Source of the DNA: 70-18 sp041691815
Lineage (GTDB): Bacteria > Pseudomonadota > Alphaproteobacteria > Acetobacterales > Acetobacteraceae
NCBI GenBank assembly: GCA_041691815.1
Contig: JBEPTZ010000188.1
Coordinates: 1 to 6,344 of the forward strand
Reading direction: 5' to 3'
DNA: 6,344 nucleotides
Part shown: positions 1 through 5,322 of the stretch, piece by piece
How the letters are laid out: the number at the start of each line of letters is the position of its first letter
How positions within the stretch are numbered: the first letter of the stretch is position 1
Made by a program: the position numbers and the translations under genes
Notes under the pieces: model-generated
What the model saw: the letters and a program-made list of their open reading frames with translations, nothing else
The model's database searches: none
Told to the model about the DNA's origin: nothing

Positions 1-2
1 AA

Positions 3-26
3 ACCCCCCTCCCACCTGGGGGGGGT
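3..26 (-). terminator. C/G-run hairpin at the left window edge
   Basis: A run of six C (4-9) faces a run of eight G (18-25) across a short loop, and the outer A3 can pair with T26. Read on the minus strand the G-rich arm is followed by TTT at the window edge, so it could be a weak intrinsic terminator beyond the racemase gene. It could equally belong to a gene outside the window. The U tract is only three bases as far as can be seen. Confidence 0.3.
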
Positions 27-40
27 GCGTGTCGCCGGCG

Positions 41-107
41 TCTCCACCCCTCCACTGTTGCAAGGCGGATAAAAAAGTTTTTGCGTGCTTTTTTCAAAAA
101 GCGCTGC
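41..107 (-). repeat. Gene-end AT-rich repeat, copy 1 (probable terminator module)
   Basis: This copy starts right after the racemase stop codon, read on the minus strand. It has an A/T-rich hairpin (arms 85-92 and 97-104, core GCTTTT/AAAAGC), then GCAAAAACTTTTTTATCC, then CCGCCTTGCAACAG (68 down to 55). That last 14-mer recurs exactly in copy 2 at 1778-1791, the same distance after a different gene. The position suggests a 3'-end processing or termination role, but the hairpin is weak and is not followed by a clean U tract. Confidence 0.65.
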
Positions 108-821
108 TTATTTCCCCGCCCACCCGATCGCCGCCAGCGCCAGTGCGTCGATGCTGTCCACCACCGGCACCGGCAGGCACTGGTACGGCCCGGCCTGGAT
201 GCCGAGCGGAATCTCGGTGCAGCCCAGCACCACCGCCTGTGCGCCGCGCGCCGCCAGCGCGGTCACCACCTCGGCCAGTGGCGCGTAGGCTTCCGTCACC
301 CGGTTGGCCTTCACCAGCGCGATGGCGGGGCTGACCAGGCGGGTCATCTGGTCGTCGTCCGGGGTGATGCACTCCCAGCCCTGGGTCTCCAGCCGCTGCT
401 GGTAGAGCCGCATCCGCAGCGTTGCCGCGGTGCCCATCACGCCGATCCGGCCGCTGGGTGCGGCCTTGCGCAGCAGTGCGGCGGTGGCGTCGACGATATG
501 CAGGATCGGCAGGCCCTCGCGTAGCAGATCTTCATACCAGCCATGGGCGGTGTTGCACGGGATCGCCAGCGCGCTGCATCCGGCGGCACGCAGCCCGCGC
601 ACCCCGCGCTGCAGCCAGGGCAGCGGGTCGGCGCCGCCGGAGAGCTTGCCGCGGGTGCGGTCCGGCACGCGGGGGTCGGACCACAGCACCGCCGGGATAT
701 GCGCCTGGTCGCGGTCGGCCGGGGTCAGCAATGTCAGCCGCAGCATGAACTGCGCGCTGGCCAGCGGCCCCATGCCGCCCAGCACGCCGAGGATTTTGTC
801 GTCGCCGGATATGTCGCTCAT
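108..821 (-). CDS. Aspartate/glutamate racemase family protein
   Basis: This 237-residue cytoplasmic enzyme belongs to the Asp/Glu racemase superfamily, which inverts the alpha-carbon of acidic and other amino acids with two cysteines and no cofactor. The N-terminal family motif GVLGGMGPLAS spans about residues 12-22. Both catalytic cysteines are in place: C89 in IPCNTAHGW and C201 in VVLGCTEIPL. Length fits the family, which is usually 230-250 residues. The ATG at 821 is chosen because the family begins a few residues before the GGMGP motif and because AGGA lies 7 nt upstream (829-832); the same frame is open for another 81 codons, but those overlap the divergent GDPD gene. The substrate cannot be told from sequence; a YgeA-like broad-specificity racemase is a good guess, and a hydantoin racemase or maleate isomerase relative is less likely. 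The gene is apparently monocistronic, and repeat copy 1 follows its stop. Confidence 0.9.
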   Translation of the reverse strand: MSDISGDDKILGVLGGMGPLASAQFMLRLTLLTPADRDQAHIPAVLWSDPRVPDRTRGKLSGGADPLPWLQRGVRGLRAAGCSALAIPCNTAHGWYEDLLREGLPILHIVDATAALLRKAAPSGRIGVMGTAATLRMRLYQQRLETQGWECITPDDDQMTRLVSPAIALVKANRVTEAYAPLAEVVTALAARGAQAVVLGCTEIPLGIQAGPYQCLPVPVVDSIDALALAAIGWAGK

Positions 822-876
822 GCCCGCATCCTGCCCGATCTTGACGCGCTGGCAAGCCGGCCCCACACCGCCGGCC
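822..876. promoter_or_regulatory. Divergent intergenic region, racemase/GDPD
   Basis: Only 55 bp separate the two divergent start codons, so both promoters must overlap here or lie inside the neighbouring coding sequence. I see no convincing -35/-10 pair. The only clear signal is the AGGA ribosome-binding site for the minus-strand racemase at 829-832. Confidence 0.4.
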
Positions 877-1734
877 ATGACCCAACCCTTCGTTCGCTCC
901 GGCCATCGCGGCGCCCGCGGCCTGTTTCCGGAAAACACTCTGGAGGGCTTCGCCGCCGCCATCAGGCTCGGCGTCACCTCGCTGGAACTCGACGTCGCGA
1001 TCACACGCGACGGCGTGGCTATGGTGATCCATGACCCGGAACTGAACCCCGACATCGTCCGCACCCCGGACGGCGCCTGGCTGCCGGCGCGTGGCCCGGC
1101 GACCTGTACGCTGACCGCCGCCGAACTGGCCCGCTACGATATCGGCCGCCTGCGCCCGGGCAGCGCGCTCGCGGCACTTTATCCGCAGCAAGCCCCGAGC
1201 GACGGCGCCCGCATCCCGACGCTCGCCGCCGTGCTGGCGCTGGCCGCCCCGGCCGGCGTGGTGGTGGACGTGGAGCTGAAGACCATTCCCGACCGCCCGG
1301 AGGTCAGCGTCGCCCCCGCGCTAATGGCCGAGGCGGTGATGGCGGTGCTGGCCGCCGGCCCGGCCAACACAAGCATGGCGATCCGCTCGTTCGACTGGCG
1401 TGGCCTGCGCCATTTGCGCGCCCATCACCCGGCGATGCCGCTGGTCTACCTCACCAGCCCCTCCACGGTGGCCGCCTCGGCGCTGTGGTGGGGCGGCACG
1501 GTATGCACCGGCTCGGTCCCCGCCGCCGTCGCCGCCGAAGCGCAGGGCGCCCCCTGGCAGGCCGTCTGGGCACCGCAGCACGACAGCCTGACCCAGGCCA
1601 GCCTGGCCGAGGCGCACTCACTCGGCCTGCGCGTGGTGCCATGGACGGTCAACGCGCCAGAGGACATGACGCGGCTGATCGGCTGGGGCGTGGACGGACT
1701 GTGCACCGATCGGCCGGATTTGCTGCCGAAGTGA
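877..1734 (+). CDS. Glycerophosphodiester phosphodiesterase family protein
   Basis: This 285-residue TIM-barrel enzyme of the GDPD family hydrolyses glycerophosphodiesters to glycerol-3-phosphate and an alcohol, recycling deacylated phospholipids. The GDPD signature is complete: GHRGARGLFPENT (residues 9-21, catalytic H10 and R11), the metal ligands E37 and D39 in ELDV, the second catalytic histidine H52 in IHDPE, E133 and K135 in DVELKT, and the C-terminal PWTVN...GVDGLCTDRP block (255-280). There is no signal peptide, so it is probably cytoplasmic, a UgpQ-like form. The start at 877 places HRG at residue 10, as is usual. In-frame ATGs at 811 and 820 would overlap the racemase gene, and none of the three has a good ribosome-binding site. 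The gene faces the 1875-2507 gene tail to tail. The head-specific substrate is unknown. Confidence 0.92.
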   Translation: MTQPFVRSGHRGARGLFPENTLEGFAAAIRLGVTSLELDVAITRDGVAMVIHDPELNPDIVRTPDGAWLPARGPATCTLTAAELARYDIGRLRPGSALAALYPQQAPSDGARIPTLAAVLALAAPAGVVVDVELKTIPDRPEVSVAPALMAEAVMAVLAAGPANTSMAIRSFDWRGLRHLRAHHPAMPLVYLTSPSTVAASALWWGGTVCTGSVPAAVAAEAQGAPWQAVWAPQHDSLTQASLAEAHSLGLRVVPWTVNAPEDMTRLIGWGVDGLCTDRPDLLPK

Positions 1735-1800
1735 AGGCAAGCGTTCTTTTTTGGAAAAGGAACCAAAAAACTTTCAACCGCCTTGCAACAGCAGAGTGGC
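1735..1800 (+). repeat. Gene-end AT-rich repeat, copy 2 (probable terminator module)
   Basis: This copy starts directly after the GDPD stop. In order it contains AAGGCAAGC (1734-1742), an imperfect hairpin (1743-1751 with 1755-1763), CCAAAAAACTTTC, and CCGCCTTGCAACAG (1778-1791), which is identical to part of copy 1. A second, mutually exclusive pairing is possible (TTTTTTGG 1747-1754 with CCAAAAAA 1763-1770). Its place and orientation relative to the gene match copies 1 and 3. Confidence 0.7.
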
Positions 1801-1802
1801 GG

Positions 1803-1874
1803 AAACTCCGTACACTCCAATGGATAGAAAGTTTTTTTGCTTCTTTTTGTTCACAAAAAGAAGTGCTTGCCTTG
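1803..1874 (-). repeat. Gene-end AT-rich repeat, copy 3 (probable terminator module)
   Basis: Read on the minus strand, this follows the stop of the 210-residue protein gene. It contains AAGGCAAGC (1873 to 1865, identical to copy 2), a perfect 10-bp hairpin with a 4-nt loop (1840-1849 with 1854-1863), then GCAAAAAAACTTTCTATCC. The first 18 bases or so of the post-hairpin tail align with copies 1 and 2; the CCGCCTTGCAACAG part is absent and the sequence diverges. It lies inverted to copy 2, so the two serve convergent genes. Confidence 0.7.
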
Positions 1875-2507
1875 CTACCCCTGCGCCAGAAAATTCGCCG
1901 TCGTCGAGGCGCGTGACACCAGGGCCCGCAGTGCCGGGTTCTGTGGTGCGTCGCAGGCGGTCAGTGCTTCCATCGGCAGGAAGTATTCGTGCGGGTGCGG
2001 CACCTGGTTTTGTGCGAAGCCGTCGTAGTGGCGTTTTTTCAGCGCGTACATCACCCGCACGTCACGCACTGGCAGCACCAGTGGAAGGCTGGGCGGCTGG
2101 CGCATCACCCCGGTTGCCTGCCAGCGTGGTGTCGGTTCGGTGGGGGCGACTGGCGCCAGCAGCCACGGCACCGGGCAGACCGCCAGCAGCGAGTGGGTGC
2201 TGGGTGCGAAGCGTGAGCGTTTGTCGAGCAGGTTCTGCAGCGAGCCGCAGGCCTCGGTGGCGAAGATATCGGCGAACGGCTCCTCGGCGGTGCCGCCGAA
2301 ATGCAGCCACAGCCCGTCCGGCAGGGTGCGCAGCCGGTCGCTGCCCGGCAGTTTCAGGAACGGGTGGTTGGAACTCGCCACCTCGGTCGGCCTGCCGCGC
2401 AGCCAGCCATCCTGTCCGCTGCCAACCTTGGACAATCCGGGCGGTCGCTGCGGCCATTGCCGAAGCCTTGCCCTGACCAGGGCATCAAGCGACCGAAAAG
2501 CGTCCAT
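1875..2507 (-). CDS. Uncharacterised 210-residue protein
   Basis: I do not recognise a named family. The protein is soluble-looking, with no signal peptide or membrane segment. Visible blocks are a basic, helix-like N-terminus (1-22), GWLRGRPTEVASSNHPFLKL (34-53), an acidic-to-basic stretch with FADIFATEACG (78-88) followed by QNLLDKRSRF (91-100), a proline-rich middle (112-145), and VRDVRVMYALKKRHYDGF (147-164) before HPHEYF. The tryptophans, histidines and charged residues look like a folded enzyme or binding protein; the D/E...E...DKR spacing around 80-98 vaguely recalls nuclease cores, but that is too weak for a call. It is real coding sequence by its G/C third positions, its length, and a GGAG ribosome-binding site 8 nt before the ATG at 2507. 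It stands alone, between an AT-rich gap and repeat copy 3. Confidence 0.75.
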   Translation of the reverse strand: MDAFRSLDALVRARLRQWPQRPPGLSKVGSGQDGWLRGRPTEVASSNHPFLKLPGSDRLRTLPDGLWLHFGGTAEEPFADIFATEACGSLQNLLDKRSRFAPSTHSLLAVCPVPWLLAPVAPTEPTPRWQATGVMRQPPSLPLVLPVRDVRVMYALKKRHYDGFAQNQVPHPHEYFLPMEALTACDAPQNPALRALVSRASTTANFLAQG

Positions 2508-2525
2508 GCGTCAATCTCCGCGTCC

Positions 2526-2546
2526 AACCAGTGTGATAGCCTGGTT
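2526..2546. promoter_or_regulatory. Inverted repeat AACCAG-N9-CTGGTT upstream of the 210-residue gene
   Basis: AACCAG (2526-2531) and CTGGTT (2541-2546) are perfect inverted 6-mers around a 9-nt centre, 19-39 bases upstream of the minus-strand ATG. They could be an operator over the promoter or a small leader hairpin just 5' of the ribosome-binding site. A six-base inverted repeat is short, so chance is possible. Confidence 0.35.
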
Positions 2547-2604
2547 ACATACGCATGCTAACTCTCGTGCCGATCAACAACAATCGCGTAGTGCCTGTTT
2601 TTGC

Positions 2605-2630
2605 AAAAAAAACCCGCATGCATAACGGGG
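2605..2630 (-). terminator. Hairpin plus U8, candidate intrinsic terminator or attenuator
   Basis: On the minus strand CCCGT pairs with GCGGG (one G-U pair, seven-base loop), followed at once by eight T (2612 to 2605). The stem is short, but the U run is the best in the window. It lies about 100 bp upstream of the 210-residue gene and well past the gltA terminator, so it would end a short transcript started inside the AT-rich island, or attenuate the downstream gene. Confidence 0.45.
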
Positions 2631-2899
2631 CGATTGGTAAAAATATAAAGTATAATTGACGTATGATCTTCGTTAAATCGCATCTTCGCGAGCCAGCATA
2701 ATTTCCTGTGACGCGCGATTGTTGGGCAATTTACCGAGTCAATTGAATCTCTTGTAACCAATACCTAAGAAATCGAGTCATTGTATTGATATGATTCAAC
2801 TTAATTCTAAATTACCGGTAACTGTCGCGGAAAATTGCACGACGATTTAACGCTACAAAATCTTACAAATCACTTTCCCGCCACCCCGCGCGGCACGCA

Positions 2900-2930
2900 A
2901 AACGCCCGGGCGGAGGCCGCCCGGGCGTTT
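2900..2930 (-). terminator. Strong rho-independent terminator of gltA
   Basis: A perfect 14-bp stem (2900-2913 with 2917-2930) closes on a 3-nt loop. On the minus strand it reads AAACGCCCGGGCGG, the loop, then its complement ending in TTTT. It begins 33 bp after the gltA stop. Because the A run on the other arm is also present, it may work in both directions. A second perfect stem (2941-2947 with 2952-2958) sits between it and the stop. Confidence 0.9.
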
Positions 2931-2940
2931 CATGCGGTGC

Positions 2941-2958
2941 GCCGGCCGCCTGGCCGGC
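2941..2958 (-). other. Small GC hairpin right after the gltA stop
   Basis: GCCGGCC (2941-2947) and GGCCGGC (2952-2958) form a perfect 7-bp stem with a 4-nt loop, five bases past the stop codon. It has no U tract. In tandem with the main terminator it may block ribosome run-off or 3' exonucleases. That role is inferred from position only. Confidence 0.5.
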
Positions 2959-2963
2959 AGAGA

Positions 2964-4280
2964 TCAGCCGCGCTTGTCGAGCGCCACGTAGTCCCGCTTC
3001 GGCGCCCCGGTATAGAGCTGCCGCGGCCGGCCGATGCGCTGCGACGGGTCCTCGATCATCTCCTTCCACTGGCTGATCCAGCCGACGGTGCGCGCCACCG
3101 CGAACAGCACGGTGAACATGCTGGTCGGGAAGCCCATCGCTTTCAGGATGATGCCCGAGTAGAAATCGACGTTCGGATACAGCTTGCGCTCGACGAAATA
3201 CGGGTCGGACAGCGCGATCTTCTCCATCTCCACCGCCAGGTCCAGCAGCGGATCGTCCTTGATGCCCAGTTCGCGCAGCACCTCATGGCAGCTTTCCTGC
3301 ATGATCTTGGCGCGCGGGTCGTAGTTCTTGTAGACGCGGTGGCCGAAGCCCATCAGCCTTGCGTGGTTGTTCTTGTCCTTCACCATCTCCAGGAACGGCT
3401 TCACGTTGTCCACGCTGCCGATCTCGGCCAGCATCTTCAGCACCGCCTCGTTGGCGCCGCCATGCGCCGGCCCCCACAGGCTGGCGATGCCGGCGGCGAT
3501 GCAGGCGAACGGGTTGGCGCCGGTGGAGCCGGCCAGCCGCACCGTGCTGGTCGAGGCATTCTGCTCGTGGTCGGCGTGCAGGATGAAGATGCGGTCCATC
3601 GCGCGGGCCAGCACCGGGTTCACGTGATACGGCTCGGCCGGCACCGCGTTCATCATGTAGAGGAAGTTCTCGGCATAGCCGAGGTCGTTGCGCGGATACA
3701 CGAACGGCTGGCCGATCGAGTATTTGTACGCCATCGCGGCGATCGTCGGCACCTTGGCGATCAGCCGGAACGCCGAGATGCGCCGCTGCTCGGGGTCGTT
3801 GATGTCCATGCTGTCGTGGTAGAAGGCGCTCATCGCACCGACCACGGCGCACATCACCGCCATCGGGTGGGCGTCGCGGCGGAAGCCGTCGAAGAACCGG
3901 CGCAGCTGCTCATGCACCATGGTGTGGCGCAGCACCCCGGCCTCGAACTCGGCCTTTTCGCGGGCATTCGGCAGGCTGCCGTTCAGCAGCAGATGCGCCA
4001 CCTCGAGGAACGACGACTTCTCGGCCAGCTGCTCGATCGGGTAGCCGCGATGCAGCAGCACCCCCAGATCGCCGTCGATATAGGTAATCTTGCTCTCGCA
4101 GGCCGCGGTGCCGCCATAGCCGGGGTCGAAGGTGAACACGCCAAGCTCGCTGTAGAGCTTGCGGATATCGAACACCGACGGCCCGATGCTGCCGGCCTGC
4201 AGCGGCACCGTCGCCTTGCGGTTGGTGCCGTCCATGCTGATCGTGACGCTCTTGGCGTCCGCCGTGTGTGTGCCGCTCAT
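2964..4280 (-). CDS. gltA: Citrate synthase, hexameric type II
   Basis: This enzyme condenses oxaloacetate and acetyl-CoA to citrate and CoA, the entry step of the TCA cycle, in the cytoplasm. At 438 residues it is close to the 427 of E. coli GltA, and it aligns over its whole length, including the N-terminal small domain typical of Gram-negative type II enzymes. The catalytic triad is intact: H273 in GPAHGGANE, H314 in GFGHRVYKNYDPR and D372 in YPNVDFYSG. The substrate-binding ILHADHEQNASTSTVR block lies at 233-248 and the GRPRQLYTG block at 417-425. The start at 4280 has AAGGA 7-8 nt upstream; the overlapping ATG at 4284 is out of frame. The gene has its own terminator and a likely own promoter, so it is probably monocistronic. 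Allosteric NADH inhibition is known for this class but cannot be confirmed from sequence. No defects are seen. Confidence 0.98.
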   Translation of the reverse strand: MSGTHTADAKSVTISMDGTNRKATVPLQAGSIGPSVFDIRKLYSELGVFTFDPGYGGTAACESKITYIDGDLGVLLHRGYPIEQLAEKSSFLEVAHLLLNGSLPNAREKAEFEAGVLRHTMVHEQLRRFFDGFRRDAHPMAVMCAVVGAMSAFYHDSMDINDPEQRRISAFRLIAKVPTIAAMAYKYSIGQPFVYPRNDLGYAENFLYMMNAVPAEPYHVNPVLARAMDRIFILHADHEQNASTSTVRLAGSTGANPFACIAAGIASLWGPAHGGANEAVLKMLAEIGSVDNVKPFLEMVKDKNNHARLMGFGHRVYKNYDPRAKIMQESCHEVLRELGIKDDPLLDLAVEMEKIALSDPYFVERKLYPNVDFYSGIILKAMGFPTSMFTVLFAVARTVGWISQWKEMIEDPSQRIGRPRQLYTGAPKRDYVALDKRG

Positions 4281-4338
4281 GCATCTTTCCTTCGGTTGGC
4301 GGGCCGCAGCACCGCCGGTCTTAGCTGTTTGGCTCGAA

Positions 4339-4380
4339 TGTCACGGCGCGGCTGTCACGGCGCGGCTGTCACGGCGCGAC
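4339..4380 (-). repeat. Three tandem 14-bp repeats in the gltA leader
   Basis: The plus-strand unit TGTCACGGCGCGGC occurs at 4339-4352 and 4353-4366, and a third copy with one change at 4367-4380. It lies 59-100 bases upstream of the gltA ATG, downstream of the predicted promoter, so it would be transcribed as three GUGACA-containing units. It could be a protein-binding array, an RNA-level element, or slippage product. Confidence 0.85.
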
Positions 4381-4407
4381 CCGGGGCATCAGCGAACGCA
4401 CCGCGCA

Positions 4408-4419
4408 CAGCGTACGCTG
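4408..4419. promoter_or_regulatory. 12-bp perfect palindrome at the predicted gltA start site
   Basis: CAGCGTACGCTG is fully self-complementary and lies 10 bases downstream of the proposed -10 box, close to where transcription of gltA would begin. The position suits a repressor operator. No known regulator motif is recognised in it. Confidence 0.4.
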
Positions 4420-4428
4420 CATTGCGGA

Positions 4429-4457
4429 AAACTAGGGCGGGCAGGCGCATAGCGCAA
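4429..4457 (-). promoter_or_regulatory. gltA: Candidate gltA promoter
   Basis: On the minus strand TTGCGC (4457 to 4452) and TAGTTT (4434 to 4429) are separated by exactly 17 bp, a fair match to a housekeeping sigma factor promoter. It gives a leader of about 140 nt. No better pair is seen between the upstream gene's stop (4574) and gltA. Confidence 0.5.
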
Positions 4458-4573
4458 CCGGTCGCCGCCTTATTGTGTGGTGCCGCCGGCCATTCCGCGC
4501 CGGCCTGTGTAAACCGCCGCCCGGATTGCCGCTGGTATGAAACCCCGCCCGCTGCGCGATATCCCGCCTGGCG

Positions 4574-5161
4574 TCAGAATGTCGGGTCGGCGCCGCCATG
4601 CCACAGCCCGCGTTCGGCGTTGCGCGCCTGTTCCTCGGCCGCCGCGAAGGCCGGCGGCATGGCACCGGCGGCGGCATCGGCGCGCGCCCGCGCCCAACCG
4701 GCCTGCACCAGCGCCTGGTTGATATCGACGCCCATCGCCTCGCAGCGGCCCAGCGCGAAGCCGCGCGCATCGCGCCCGTTCAGATGGCAGGTCACCGGAT
4801 GGCCGCGCACCAGCCCGGCCAGCGCCGCACTCGCCGCAGCGCCGCAGTCATAGCCGGGGGCGGCGTCCTCGCAGCGCAGCCCGCGCGGCGGTGCCGAGAT
4901 GCCCAGCAGCCGGATCACCGCGTCATGCATCCTGAGCGTCTGGCCGTCGATCACCGCGACATCGGCGGGTTCGCCCGAGATCGTCCCGGTCAGCGCCGGC
5001 ACCCGGCCGAACAGGGCCGCCGGCATCGCCATCATCACCACCCCGGCGCCCAGCAGCGCGCCCACCAGGCCGGCGAGCACAGTGCGCTGCATGCCGGCGC
5101 CGCGGCGTCCGGACCCTCGTGAATCAGCACCAAAAATGCGGCGCGGCCGATGCAGCGGCAA
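4574..5161 (-). CDS. Thermonuclease (SNase)-like protein, membrane-anchored or secreted, catalytic site degenerate
   Basis: This 195-residue protein has a hydrophobic segment (about 27-50) that acts as signal peptide or anchor, then an SNase-type OB-fold. The family landmarks are VIDGQTLRM (70-78), IRLLGISAPP (83-92), GRDARGFALGRC (129-140), INQALVQAGWAR and the C-terminal AEEQARNAERGLWHG. Against staphylococcal nuclease the first Asp (D72) and the Arg of RLL (R84) remain, but the calcium ligands D21 and D40 map to Q74 and S89 and the general base E43 maps to P92. Normal nuclease activity is therefore doubtful. Four cysteines (97, 106, 125, 140) suggest disulfides outside the cytoplasm. Start: TTG at 5161 has a perfect AGGAGG six bases upstream; ATG at 5092 (24th codon) gives a cleaner signal peptide but no ribosome-binding site. 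It is on the same strand as CHAD and gltA, with wide gaps on both sides. Confidence 0.82.
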   Translation of the reverse strand: MPLHRPRRIFGADSRGSGRRGAGMQRTVLAGLVGALLGAGVVMMAMPAALFGRVPALTGTISGEPADVAVIDGQTLRMHDAVIRLLGISAPPRGLRCEDAAPGYDCGAAASAALAGLVRGHPVTCHLNGRDARGFALGRCEAMGVDINQALVQAGWARARADAAAGAMPPAFAAAEEQARNAERGLWHGGADPTF

Positions 5162-5167
5162 GCAGGA

Positions 5168-5173
5168 CCTCCT
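5168..5173 (-). promoter_or_regulatory. Perfect Shine-Dalgarno AGGAGG in front of a TTG codon
   Basis: AGGAGG on the minus strand is six bases before TTG at 5161-5159. It is the strongest ribosome-binding site in the window, and the only support for the longer form of the SNase-like protein. The 23 codons it adds use A/T third positions far more than the rest of the gene, which argues the other way. Confidence 0.6.
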
Positions 5174-5322
5174 GAGCGCAGCAATGGATCAAACGTCTCG
5201 CTGCCCCGGATGCGATGACCCGAAGCGCACACGGCCCGGGCGCCGATCGCGGCTCCGAACCATCAGCCAGAGCGGGATGCCTTCCCCTCTCGCAAGGCTC
5301 TCCGCTCTACCGCGCGCCGCGT

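Larger units (their letters stand above)
2508..2899. other. Gene-free AT-rich island
   Basis: About 390 bp between the 210-residue gene and the gltA terminator are much richer in A and T than anything else here, most clearly 2560-2870. I find no ORF with the genome's codon bias. Contents noted: a hairpin with an 8-base U run on the minus strand (2605-2629), a lone TATAAT at 2651-2656 without a matching -35, four GANTC sites (2736-2797), and the palindrome TTACCGGTAA (2812-2821). It may be a long regulatory region, a small-RNA locus or the decayed remains of foreign DNA. Confidence 0.6.

Noticed and set aside
430..876. In-frame upstream extension of the GDPD gene, to 434 codons
   Set aside because: It runs antisense through the racemase gene, whose catalytic motifs are intact, and GDPD proteins begin about 10 residues before HRG.
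1735..1874. Inverted AT-rich repeats considered as insertion-sequence ends
   Set aside because: There is no transposase or room for one between them, no target-site duplication is seen, and a third copy stands alone at another gene end.
2634..2656. TTGGTA ... TATAAT as a plus-strand promoter
   Set aside because: The two boxes are only 11 bp apart, and no plus-strand gene lies downstream.
2558..2761. 67-codon minus-strand frame in the AT-rich island
   Set aside because: It starts with TTG, has no ribosome-binding site, and crosses the hairpin-U8 element; codon use does not match the neighbours.
4485..4504. GCCGGC-N8-GCCGGC hairpin downstream of the SNase-like gene as its terminator
   Set aside because: GCCGGC is common by chance at this GC content, and no U tract follows on the minus strand.
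2835..4853. 672-codon open frame on the plus strand
   Set aside because: It lies antisense to gltA, whose product is unmistakable with all catalytic residues. The plus frame's product is His/Arg/Ala-rich with no domain, which is the usual mirror of a high-GC gene.
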